A DNA stretch of 41,318 bases from a virus. This document shows, one piece after another, positions 31,849 through 37,319 of the stretch; the first letter of the stretch is position 1; every line of letters starts with the position of its first letter. The translations under genes and the position numbers were made by a program. Below the pieces are notes generated by a model that was not told the DNA's origin, did not search any database, and saw only the letters and a program-made list of their open reading frames with translations. The stretch spans positions 1-41,318 of the IMG/VR virus record IMGVR_UViG_3300024429_000020. The stretch is one strand, 5' to 3'.

Positions 31849-32060
31849 ACATCCCCTCGGCTACTTAACTCGCCGTCACGAGCTACCTGCTCATCACCAA
31901 GCCATAGACCGGCTAGCTTGATAGTCACCTAGAGCAGAGGCGAAAATCCCTTAACCTACCCCTAACCTCCCTGACCGAGAGAGAGCAAATTCCCACTTTA
32001 TAGTTTTTTCCCCTTCCGAAGTACTTCGAGGCGGTCACATCCCACGCCTAAAATTCCAAT
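31849..32060. other. non-coding stretch upstream of the terminase
   Basis: The whole gene-free gap is 31849-32210. The part nearest the terminase has no supported gene. It contains a perfect 12-bp palindrome CGAAGTACTTCG near 32018-32029 and several short stems close to the terminase start (for example CTCG-6-CGAG, GAGC-5-GCTC). No sigma70 promoter for the late operon is visible. A packaging start site, a late-promoter region or a structured leader are all possible. Confidence 0.4.
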
Positions 32061-32085
32061 AAAAAAAGCGGCCAACTTAGCCGCT
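32061..32085 (-). terminator. rho-independent terminator, leftward
   Basis: Minus strand: stem AGCGGC (32085-32080), 7-nt loop, GCCGCT (32072-32067), followed by a run of seven T. This is the classic intrinsic terminator form. It would stop leftward transcription from the small-gene block before the terminase operon, so the late operon should have its own promoter or an antiterminator. Confidence 0.85.
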
Positions 32086-32092
32086 CGTGCAC

Positions 32093-32163
32093 TAGTCTAT
32101 TTTTCTCCCTACGAATAGACTAAAAATTTTCTTAGTCTAATGGGATAGACTTTAGCGACTAAA
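32093..32163. repeat. cluster of AGTCTA/TAGACT inverted repeats
   Basis: TAGTCTATT (32093-32101) and AATAGACTA (32114-32122) are perfect 9-bp arms 12 bp apart. AGTCTA (32134-32139) and TAGACT (32146-32151) form a second pair 6 bp apart, and TTTAG/CTAAA a third (32151-32163). They lie just upstream of the terminator in the leftward transcript. They may be operator sites or RNA stems. Confidence 0.55.
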
Positions 32164-32210
32164 TTGACCGCTCCGTTAAATCCGAGAAGGTCAAACCTGA
32201 ATGTCAAATA

Positions 32211-32456
32211 CTACTTTTTGGTCTTATAAAAAACTTCTGGTTCTCTTTTGCGTGCTCTGTTTATGAGAATAGTAATCTCGGCAAAACCATTCCGCCATCC
32301 GTCTATGACGGCAGCTCTTACTTTATCGAGACAATCTTTGAGTATCCGCTTATCAATATCCTCAGACTTACAATTACTATTATATACGGATTTTTTAATT
32401 GTCAACCCCTTAGTTTTTGCCAATTTGGTATATAAAATAATGTGGTCTAAAGCCAT
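32211..32456 (-). CDS. hypothetical protein overlapping a promoter
   Basis: An 81-residue basic protein (RILKDCLDKVRAAVIDGW, ITILINRARKREPEVFY) with no recognised domain. ATG at 32456 lies inside the upstream gene and has no ribosome site. A promoter (32379-32405) lies inside the frame, and the part after it remains open but lacks a normal start codon. So either the whole frame is translated, or the region is mainly an untranslated RNA. Confidence 0.4.
   Translation of the reverse strand: MALDHIILYTKLAKTKGLTIKKSVYNSNCKSEDIDKRILKDCLDKVRAAVIDGWRNGFAEITILINRARKREPEVFYKTKK
32379..32405 (-). promoter_or_regulatory. sigma70-type promoter, leftward
   Basis: TTGACA (32405-32400), 15 bp, TATAAT (32384-32379). 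Both hexamers are perfect, although the spacer is one or two bases short. It starts 4 nt after the stop of the gene at 32410. The transcript would start near 32372 and meet the terminator about 310 nt later. Confidence 0.65.
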
Positions 32457-32658
32457 TCAGATTTACAAGATGATTTATCAAATTCTGCTCCATCATAAAT
32501 GCCATACCAGAACCATCAATTCCTCGTTGCCTATTCTGTTCAACTAATCCCACAAAGACCTGCTGACATTGTACCTGGCCTATGGGAGCAGTATCGGAAA
32601 AAAGCTCAGGAACCCAGCGATAAGGCCAATAGCGACCAGTGGCTTCAAGAAGATTCAT
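32410..32658 (-). CDS. hypothetical protein
   Basis: An 82-residue protein (MNLLEATGRYWPYRWVPEL at the start, NLINHLVNLNGFRPHYF near the end). I choose the ATG at 32658, 9 nt after AAGGA; an in-frame GTG at 32694 would overlap the upstream gene by 50 bp instead of 14. No domain recognised. Confidence 0.5.
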   Translation of the reverse strand: MNLLEATGRYWPYRWVPELFSDTAPIGQVQCQQVFVGLVEQNRQRGIDGSGMAFMMEQNLINHLVNLNGFRPHYFIYQIGKN

Positions 32659-32980
32659 TGATTTCATTCCTTGCTTTACCATTGGAAAATGCACGGTAGT
32701 AACCTATCCGTCCATCTGCAAATTGAAGAATAGACCTCCAATCTTGAACCCAAAATAGAGCGTAAATCACATCATGGACAACATGAAATAACCAGGGCAC
32801 GCTACATTCATCCATGATGACATGAATAAATTCGTGTACCAAGGTAAGTGGTTTACTTAGCCATGCACCCATGGAAAGATTCACTACAATATGCCATTCA
32901 CCGTCTATTACTTCAGCTACGCCACTATAACGCAATCCAGTCTCCTCTTCGACAATATCCTTCGCCCATATTAGTTTCAT
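32645..32980 (-). CDS. HExxH zinc metallopeptidase-like protein
   Basis: A 111-residue protein with the zinc-binding motif HEFIH at 49-53 in the helix LTLVHEFIHVIMDE, preceded by two strands (VAEVIDGEWHIVVNLS) as in small metallopeptidases of the ImmA/SprT-like kind. The third metal ligand is not obvious. In phages such proteins may cleave repressors or host regulators. Coupled to the upstream gene by ATGA. Confidence 0.6.
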   Translation of the reverse strand: MKLIWAKDIVEEETGLRYSGVAEVIDGEWHIVVNLSMGAWLSKPLTLVHEFIHVIMDECSVPWLFHVVHDVIYALFWVQDWRSILQFADGRIGYYRAFSNGKARNEINESS

Positions 32981-33153
32981 TTCTTCAAATGCTCCTTCCT
33001 GTGCATTTTATCATAAAACTCTAACTTCTTTACTCTTTTGGGGAGTTTGTCGAGAAGGATGAGGTGGTCAATGATTTCGTTGATTTTAAGAACAATATCA
33101 AGCTCCACCAAGGTTCCAGCTCCGGTTCTTATGCTCTTATCAAGTTTTTCCAT
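32977..33153 (-). CDS. small helical protein
   Basis: A 58-residue protein starting MEKLDKSIRTGAGTL with a leucine-rich amphipathic centre (IVLKINEIIDHLILLDKL) and a basic end. GGAAG lies 10 nt before the ATG at 33153, its stop overlaps the next ATG (ATGA), and it follows its neighbour by 3 nt. Possible helical dimer; function unknown. Confidence 0.55.
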   Translation of the reverse strand: MEKLDKSIRTGAGTLVELDIVLKINEIIDHLILLDKLPKRVKKLEFYDKMHRKEHLKK

Positions 33154-33156
33154 GAG

Positions 33157-33354
33157 TTACTCACTTCCTGGGAAATAGCCCACAGGAAGACTTGCTTTGA
33201 GGTGAGGATTTTCAAGCTCATCATAAGTCCTCGGACCCCCAGACCAGTCTAGCCATATATGATTACAAGCTCTTTCCAAGCATTCAAATCGCTTGCCATT
33301 CCATTGAATAAATATACTCTTACATTTAGGACACTTTTCATCTGTTTTGCTCAT
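33157..33354 (-). CDS. zinc-ribbon protein
   Basis: A 65-residue protein with CPKC near residue 8 and C-x4-C-x-H (CLERACNH) near residues 25-32: a zinc-ribbon pattern. AAGGAG lies 9 nt before the ATG at 33354. Likely a small nucleic-acid or protein-binding module, function unknown. Confidence 0.65.
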   Translation of the reverse strand: MSKTDEKCPKCKSIFIQWNGKRFECLERACNHIWLDWSGGPRTYDELENPHLKASLPVGYFPGSE

Positions 33355-33369
33355 ATCATCAGCTCCTTT

Positions 33370-33567
33370 CTAATTTAAGACAAACCCCCACTTCCAGATG
33401 GGATAGACTGCTAAAGAAAGATAAGAGACATATTCTCCATTTCTCCAAAGACTCATAGCTCTTTCGTGATACCAGAGACGAGGGGGAAAGAGTCTGTCGT
33501 TGTAGAATAGCTTACGATTGGAGACTGTGAAAGTAGACAAGGGATATTGGAAATGAGAAGGATCTAT
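33370..33567 (-). CDS. 65-residue protein with apparent ATA start
   Basis: An open frame rich in Tyr, Trp, Phe and Arg (KLFYNDRLFPPRLWYHERAM, then SLAVYPIWKWGF). AAGGAG (33579-33574) sits 6 nt before an ATA codon at 33567, with an in-frame TAA just before it, so the only start in good register is ATA. An internal ATG gives 28 residues. Composition looks coding and its stop fits the gap before the next gene. ATA starts are rare, so either this is a special low-efficiency start or the short form is used. Confidence 0.45.
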   Translation of the reverse strand: MDPSHFQYPLSTFTVSNRKLFYNDRLFPPRLWYHERAMSLWRNGEYVSYLSLAVYPIWKWGFVLN

Positions 33568-33588
33568 GGGTTACTCCTTGTCGAAACT

Positions 33589-33644
33589 TGGAGGTGGGGG
33601 GAGTCGAACCCCCGTCTGGGACAGCCCATCGAACCATCACCCCC
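33589..33644 (-). ncRNA. miniature tmRNA-like (tRNA-like domain) RNA element
   Basis: Minus strand, 55 nt plus a discriminator A. GGGGGTG (33644-33638) pairs with CACCTCC (33596-33590) as a 7-bp acceptor stem with a single G.U wobble at position 3-70, the alanine identity pair. GGGGG-TTCGACT-CCCCC is a perfect T arm. Between them are GGTTCGATGGG, like the tmRNA 5' D-loop region, and a short stem TGGG-CTGT-CCCA where tmRNA has its helix P2. The mRNA-like domain and pseudoknots of tmRNA are absent; CCA is not encoded. It cannot be drawn as a normal tRNA because there is no room for an anticodon arm. It sits 9 nt before the ribosome site of the ATA-start gene. Confidence 0.6.
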
Positions 33645-33661
33645 ACTTCATGCGCCCCCAG

Positions 33662-33805
33662 TTATAATGCTTTAATTTCGGTATTGATACAATTACCTAT
33701 TTTTTCTGCCCAAGTCTCAGCTTCTTCATTTGGTAGTCCAGCAACAATACTCCTAAGCTCAATAAGTTCTTTGATATACACTACATGTTCAATAGCATCT
33801 GTCAT
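33662..33805 (-). CDS. 47-residue helical protein
   Basis: ATG at 33805 with AAGGAGG 6 nt upstream, one of the best ribosome sites here. The protein (MTDAIEHVVYIKELIELRS and a Glu-rich second helix) is an acidic two-helix peptide. Ends 17 nt before the tRNA-like element. No family recognised. Confidence 0.6.
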   Translation of the reverse strand: MTDAIEHVVYIKELIELRSIVAGLPNEEAETWAEKIGNCINTEIKAL

Positions 33806-33840
33806 TGAAACCTCCTTGAGTTTCAGAAAATTACTAGGTC

Positions 33841-34293
33841 TTAACCTTCGTTGTCAGCTAGAATGTCCTCTATACATATATCGGTATCCCATTGTGCAAT
33901 GTAAAACTTCGTAGTGCAACCATTCACAACTCCAAACAGAATCGGGTCTTCGACTTTAGCGATGTAGCCAATTTCAAACTCATCGAAACAGTTCAATTCC
34001 TTAGCTTTCTCAAGTTCCGTCAGTACGTCTACCGGCGGAACTTTGCTAGTTGTGCAAATTGATTCAAAGGTGAGTACATCATAGCTACCATCCTTGGAAT
34101 GCGTTTTCTTAAAGAGTTTCTGATTGAAAGCAGCAATTTTCTCTTGCCTCACATACCTAAAATGCTCATAGGCAATTGCCAACTTCCTCTGTAAGTTCTT
34201 TACTTCCTCATCCTTCTCAACTACCCTTTTGAAGCCTAACTTTTTTAGCCTTCCTTGTTCTTCCTCTTTTAGACCTCTTAGTGCTGTCTTCAC
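33841..34293 (-). CDS. hypothetical protein, GTG start
   Basis: A 150-residue protein: a charged helical N-terminal half (LKEEEQGRLKKLGFKRVVEK) with coiled coil, and a C-terminal half with strands (IGYIAKVEDPILFGVV, KFYIAQWDTDICIED). AGGAGG precedes the GTG at 34293, which lies inside the upstream gene (77-bp overlap). Unknown function. Confidence 0.55.
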   Translation of the reverse strand: MKTALRGLKEEEQGRLKKLGFKRVVEKDEEVKNLQRKLAIAYEHFRYVRQEKIAAFNQKLFKKTHSKDGSYDVLTFESICTTSKVPPVDVLTELEKAKELNCFDEFEIGYIAKVEDPILFGVVNGCTTKFYIAQWDTDICIEDILADNEG

Positions 34294-34519
34294 TCTTCTC
34301 CTCCTTGTTTTTTGCTACCCTCTCATAATAGAGGACATTATTTTTGTTTATCACATACTCAACACCAACTGCATCTACTATATGAACCATCTCCTTTTCC
34401 CAAATGTACGTAACATTCTGGATAAGTAGCTTCTCACCTCCCATAAAGTGAATAATCTGGTGGTGGCTAACTTCTCCTTTGGGGTGATTACATTGTCGTT
34501 GTTTGTTTATGTCAATCAT
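34217..34519 (-). CDS. hypothetical protein with basic tail
   Basis: A 100-residue protein. CNHPKGEVSHHQIIHF near residues 10-25 is Cys/His-rich and might bind metal; a beta section (KLLIQNVTYIWEKEMVHIV) follows; the last 30 residues are Lys/Arg-rich. Coupled to the upstream gene by ATGA. Unknown function. Confidence 0.55.
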   Translation of the reverse strand: MIDINKQRQCNHPKGEVSHHQIIHFMGGEKLLIQNVTYIWEKEMVHIVDAVGVEYVINKNNVLYYERVAKNKEEKSEDSTKRSKRGRTRKAKKVRLQKGS

Positions 34520-34743
34520 GGTGATGTAGTTCCATTAATCATATCATCTTCAATAACCCAGGGACTAAGAGTAGATGCAACTACGCTTGTAGCGGTAAGG
34601 GGTGCAGTAGAAGCAAACATCCAGTCGCCCATACCCGAAGTGGTAAATGTTCGTCCAGTAAGAAACTTCTTCAAATCTTCATCTATCCTTTCACCTTGCT
34701 CAAGTTCGTGAAGTAGGTCTGAGGGTTTTAATTTTTTCTTCAT
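34516..34743 (-). CDS. hypothetical protein
   Basis: A 75-residue protein with a charged helical N-terminus (KPSDLLHELEQGERIDEDLK) and a Thr/Ser/Ala-rich second half. ATGA overlaps at both ends show coupled translation in this operon. No domain recognised. Confidence 0.55.
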   Translation of the reverse strand: MKKKLKPSDLLHELEQGERIDEDLKKFLTGRTFTTSGMGDWMFASTAPLTATSVVASTLSPWVIEDDMINGTTSP

Positions 34744-34955
34744 AATTTTTTACAATGGTCTGCTATGAGTTCTCCGAGAAAGGTAACGCTAATTCCCCAT
34801 TTCTCGGCGAGCCACTTAAAAGTCTCTCCATTTTTATGAATCTCATAGCAGAGAATCTCTCCGAAGCTACCACCGCAACCAGTAGGATGATGAGTATATA
34901 GTTCTTCTATGGTGTTACGAAAAGACTCAATCCGAGCTTTCAAATCTTTGTTCAT
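34740..34955 (-). CDS. small helix-turn-helix protein
   Basis: A 71-residue protein whose second half FKWLAEKWGISVTFLGELI has the spacing of a helix-turn-helix (helix WLAEKWG, turn, recognition helix VTFLGELIADH). The first half is a helix (LKARIESFRNTIEELY). The ribosome site before the ATG is poor. Probably a small regulator or a relative of the terminase-type HTH. Confidence 0.55.
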   Translation of the reverse strand: MNKDLKARIESFRNTIEELYTHHPTGCGGSFGEILCYEIHKNGETFKWLAEKWGISVTFLGELIADHCKKL

Positions 34956-34981
34956 AGTATGTGTGTAGTACCTTATTTATT

Positions 34982-35158
34982 TCACTTTTCACTTGGGGTT
35001 GGCTCCCCCCTCTTCTTCTCCCTCGCAATGATCCAGTCCACCACAGCAGATAGCCTATCCTCAATCCTACACAATCTTGTCTCACTTAACTCAGCCTCGT
35101 CAAACTCTACCTGTTCCTGACGTTCTTTACTGCCATACCAGGGTTCCAGCTTCTTCAT
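34982..35158 (-). CDS. 58-residue protein, tandem paralogue
   Basis: ATG at 35158, 10 nt after AAGGAG; a longer frame to 35206 is not used because the upstream gene ends there. The core RLSAVVDWIIAREKK parallels ILNAVVDWLDEHDKE of the next gene upstream, and both proteins are 58 residues, so they look like tandem duplicates. Helical; function unknown. Confidence 0.6.
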   Translation of the reverse strand: MKKLEPWYGSKERQEQVEFDEAELSETRLCRIEDRLSAVVDWIIAREKKRGEPTPSEK

Positions 35159-35162
35159 AGTC

Positions 35163-35339
35163 TTATCTCTCCTTTGATTTACTCTGTTCTTTATCATGCT
35201 CATCAAGCCAGTCCACTACAGCATTTAGTATCGTACTCATTTGTAGCAGGAAATTAGCTAACTCTGGTTCGTCCTTCAGTATCCGTATCTTCCTTGCATC
35301 AAGATAGTACTCATCACTTACTTTGGCGATATTTGCCAT
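35163..35339 (-). CDS. 58-residue protein, tandem paralogue
   Basis: Starts at ATG 35339 with AAGGAG 7 nt upstream. MANIAKVSDEYYLDARKI at the start, then ILNAVVDWLDEHDKE shared in pattern with its downstream neighbour. Likely a small helical protein; the pair may form a heterodimer. Function unknown. Confidence 0.6.
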   Translation of the reverse strand: MANIAKVSDEYYLDARKIRILKDEPELANFLLQMSTILNAVVDWLDEHDKEQSKSKER

Positions 35340-35353
35340 TTATTCTCTCCTTT

Positions 35354-35379
35354 CATTATGTTCCGATAATGGACATTAT
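35354..35379. repeat. alternating CATTAT/ATAATG repeats
   Basis: CATTAT (35354-35359), ATAATG (35366-35371) and CATTAT (35374-35379) form two overlapping inverted repeats just upstream of the gene at 35339, within the gap 35340-35400. They could be an operator or leader hairpin. No promoter hexamers are clear. Confidence 0.4.
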
Positions 35380-35400
35380 GTAAGCCAAACTGAAATCGCT

Positions 35401-35556
35401 CTAACCCTCATGAACATTGACACTTCGATACCAAACTACGGTCAGACAACCACATACAGGACAAGTCGGACTAATAACTTTCGTTTGGGTCGAACCACTA
35501 ATGTTTATTGTAGTCTTACAGTTACCACAAACTCCAACTGCTATCAAAACCATCAT
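35401..35556 (-). CDS. 51-residue zinc-ribbon protein
   Basis: C10-x2-C13 (VCGNC) and CPVCGC near 32-37 give a four-cysteine zinc ribbon. GGAGG precedes ATG 35556, and the ATG overlaps the preceding stop (ATGA). The fold resembles small transcription or Com-like zinc knuckles of phages; specific function unknown. Confidence 0.65.
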   Translation of the reverse strand: MMVLIAVGVCGNCKTTINISGSTQTKVISPTCPVCGCLTVVWYRSVNVHEG

Positions 35557-36026
35557 TGTTCCCCTCCTTTCTCATATTCCCTCTTCATAATGTCCATCTC
35601 ATACCCACATTTAGGACACTTACTCAGTGGGATGGTGACATTAACGACCATCTCTCGCTTTTCAATCACAGTTTTGAGGATACCAGCAGCTTTAAGCAAT
35701 AACTCGATATGTTTGAGCATAACAGAGTAATCCTTTGCAGATATAGTGTCACTCTTGGCTAATAGCTCCAATTTCTTCTTGGTAAGCTCACATAATTGGG
35801 GGAGATCAGCAATTAAGGGTTCCAGTTTGACCAACTGCCTGTCAGTGAAATTACCTTCTGACACTATCTCACCGGCGTGGTGCTTCGCCATACTCTCACT
35901 ATATCCAGCCTCCAGGATACTCTTCACCTTACTCCCAAAGGTGCTACTCTTCGGATCAATATATTTAGCAACAGCTATCTTCTTCTTCAAACTAACTCTC
36001 TTCTTCTTAGCTTTCTCTTTCTTCAT
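35553..36026 (-). CDS. probable terminase small subunit with zinc knuckle
   Basis: A 157-residue protein. After a Lys-rich start, AVAKYIDPKSSTFGSKVKSI then LEAGYSESMAKHHAGEI (about residues 18-55) matches the N-terminal HTH of small terminases and related phage proteins (Y-x-D-P-x-S-x-T-F-x-x-K-x-x-S-x-x-x-A-G-Y-S). Helices follow, and the C-terminus has CPKCGYEMD, a zinc knuckle that ordinary small terminases lack. It lies about 3.7 kb upstream of the large subunit. I take ATG 36026; a TTG at 36047 is possible. Confidence 0.6.
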   Translation of the reverse strand: MKKEKAKKKRVSLKKKIAVAKYIDPKSSTFGSKVKSILEAGYSESMAKHHAGEIVSEGNFTDRQLVKLEPLIADLPQLCELTKKKLELLAKSDTISAKDYSVMLKHIELLLKAAGILKTVIEKREMVVNVTIPLSKCPKCGYEMDIMKREYEKGGEQ

Positions 36027-36097
36027 TATCCTTTCTTCTCTCCCCAAGATTAAGACTCTTATCTCCCCCTATAGTCCCCCTCTTTTCTCGGGGCAAC

Positions 36098-36292
36098 CTA
36101 GAAATAATCAAACCGTAATTGTCTATATTCTTTTTCCATTCTTTGTTGTTGTTCTTTCCTATATTCTTCTATCCATTTCTCTAAATCCCGATAATACCTA
36201 TCATGTTCCTCTTGGTTCTTAAATATAAGTCTCCCAACATAGCTCACTCTATCATCTTCAATGTATATCATTATTCTGTCCACCCAGCCCAT
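36098..36292 (-). CDS. small coiled-coil protein
   Basis: A 64-residue protein: a short beta start (IMIYIEDDRVSYVGRLIF) followed by a strongly charged helix (RDLEKWIEEYRKEQQQRMEK). AAGGA lies upstream at longer than usual distance. Start overlaps the end of the upstream gene by 22 bp. Function unknown. Confidence 0.5.
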   Translation of the reverse strand: MGWVDRIMIYIEDDRVSYVGRLIFKNQEEHDRYYRDLEKWIEEYRKEQQQRMEKEYRQLRFDYF

Positions 36293-36432
36293 TTTAGTAG
36301 TCTTTTCCTTAAACCCCTCATTCTAGCTTCCCATAATCTACGATAATACTTAGCTCTCTTAAAATACCCAGTTATCTCTCTCAAGATGTTCTCTTCTTCC
36401 TTCTTCATCTTACCCCTAATTCTATTATCCAT
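36271..36432 (-). CDS. 53-residue basic helical protein
   Basis: Arg/Lys-rich (KRAKYYRRLWEARMRGLRKR), first gene of the leftward block after the divergent region. Start at ATG 36432 has GGAAG very close; an ATG at 36408 with AGGGG is an equal alternative (45 residues). A TTGACT-16-TAGAAT element (36446-36419) overlaps the start and, if real, would favour the shorter form. Probable nucleic-acid binding by charge only. Confidence 0.5.
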   Translation of the reverse strand: MDNRIRGKMKKEEENILREITGYFKRAKYYRRLWEARMRGLRKRLLKWAGWTE

Positions 36433-36448
36433 CTCTTCCAAGTCAAGA

Positions 36449-36505
36449 GGTCTTATCTTCTTCTCTTGGTCTTATCTTAAACTCTTAGTCTTATCTTATC
36501 TTAAT
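36449..36505. repeat. three 19-bp iterons in the divergent region
   Basis: GGTCTTATCTTCTTCTCTT, GGTCTTATCTTAAACTCTT and AGTCTTATCTTATCTTAAT follow each other without a gap at 36449, 36468 and 36487. The core GTCTTATCTT is identical in all three. They fill the space between the leftward gene at 36432 and the rightward promoter at 36546, beside an AT-rich stretch. Typical of repressor operators or origin iterons. Confidence 0.7.
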
Positions 36506-36545
36506 TAATTAGTTTCTATATATTAATATGGGTGGATATGGCAAC

Positions 36546-36574
36546 TTGACATATTGGATGATCTGTGCTATGAT
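36546..36574 (+). promoter_or_regulatory. rightward extended -10 promoter
   Basis: TTGACA (36546-36551), 17 bp, TATGAT (36569-36574) with TGC before it. The surroundings TGTGCTA-NN-ATCCT are the same as at 6888-6901. Transcription should start near 36581, about 22 nt before the first ATG at 36603. Confidence 0.85.
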
Positions 36575-36602
36575 CCTTTCAGTCAAAATGAAAGGAGTCA
36601 CC

Positions 36603-36749
36603 ATGACCTGTCCTAAGTGTGGCAAGCGAATGACCAAGACGGAAGGTGGTTGGGCTCATGTTTACGATCTCTCCCATTACATGCAAGAGGGGGAGGAGCT
36701 ATGCACTCACTTTGTCAGAGAGAAACAGCATCACGATAAAGGAGGCTAG
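36603..36749 (+). CDS. 48-residue zinc-finger protein
   Basis: ATG at 36603 with AAGGAG 5 nt upstream, right behind the promoter. CPKC at residues 3-6 plus later H/C residues (HVYDLSH, ELCTHF) give a zinc-binding site of CC...C/H type. First of eight small genes of this operon. Function unknown; likely early regulator. Confidence 0.65.
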   Translation: MTCPKCGKRMTKTEGGWAHVYDLSHYMQEGEELCTHFVREKQHHDKGG

Positions 36750-36752
36750 ACA

Positions 36753-36950
36753 ATGACCAAGAAAGAAGATGAAGTCTATGTTTTGCCCTGTCCTAAGTGT
36801 AAGGGACTTGGTAAAGTGACAGTAACTCATTTTGGCACATACAATATATCGTTTTCAGTTAGACTTCTTCCATGTCCTAAATGTAATGGTACTGGTAAAG
36901 TAAGGCGGGCTAAGGCAGATCGCCTTCGGTTGAAGGAGGCAAAAGGATGA
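36753..36950 (+). CDS. DnaJ-type zinc-finger mini-protein
   Basis: A 65-residue protein made mainly of two C-P-x-C-x-G-x-G-K units, CPKCKGLGKV (near 13-22) and CPKCNGTGKV (near 41-50): a single DnaJ-type CxxCxGxG zinc module without a J domain. Such modules bind unfolded protein or nucleic acid. GGAGG precedes ATG 36753; the stop overlaps the next gene (ATGA). Confidence 0.75.
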   Translation: MTKKEDEVYVLPCPKCKGLGKVTVTHFGTYNISFSVRLLPCPKCNGTGKVRRAKADRLRLKEAKG

Positions 36951-37051
36951 GAGAACTACTAGGCGCACTGATACTAGGAGGTCTATTCGCCCTCGTGATC
37001 TTGGGAGGCTTCCTGGTACTGTTCCACTTCTACTTGACTACTGTGTACTAG
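36947..37051 (+). CDS. 34-residue membrane peptide
   Basis: ATGA overlap with the preceding gene. Residues 4-28 are hydrophobic (LGALILGGLFALVILGGFL), giving one membrane span with a short polar end FYLTTVY. Function unknown; resembles small holin or inhibitor peptides in size only. Confidence 0.6.
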   Translation: MRELLGALILGGLFALVILGGFLVLFHFYLTTVY

Positions 37052-37082
37052 AGGATGTCACGATAAGGGGAGGTGAGGAAGG

Positions 37083-37256
37083 ATGACAGCAAAGAGACAG
37101 TATCTAGTCAATGAAGATGTCTTGGCGAACTGGCGAAATAGATTGTCAACAGCAAGTCGCTATCCCAAGGTGCTGGAAGGAACAGAAGAAGCGTTGAGTG
37201 ATGTAATAAGATCAATAGACTCAATACTGGCTAGTGGGAATTATCAAGAGGAGTAG
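37083..37256 (+). CDS. 57-residue helical protein
   Basis: ATG at 37083 preceded by GGAGG and AGGAAGG. MTAKRQYLVNEDVLANWRNR and a second helix EGTEEALSDVIRSIDSIL. Two-helix layout without a recognised domain. Function unknown. Confidence 0.55.
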   Translation: MTAKRQYLVNEDVLANWRNRLSTASRYPKVLEGTEEALSDVIRSIDSILASGNYQEE

Positions 37257-37319
37257 AAATTGTGGGTAGAGAGAGGGAGGGGGAACAAAGTGACACACAC
37301 TAAAATAATGGAGGCTACA

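Noticed and set aside
32096-32122. T7-like promoter (TAGGGAGA preceded by partial match)
   Set aside because: Only the +1 region resembles a T7 promoter; the -17 to -5 recognition sequence is absent and no phage RNA polymerase gene is seen.
32140-33409. Direct repeat ATGGGATAGACT at 32140 and 33398
   Set aside because: A shared 12-mer in 41 kb is expected by chance many times over; surroundings are not related.
33587-33660. Ordinary tRNA gene on the minus strand
   Set aside because: The T arm and acceptor 3' strand are tRNA-like, but starting from GGGGGCG further upstream gives a mismatch in the acceptor stem and leaves only 16 nt between D and T arms, with a 4-nt loop stem instead of a 7-nt anticodon loop.
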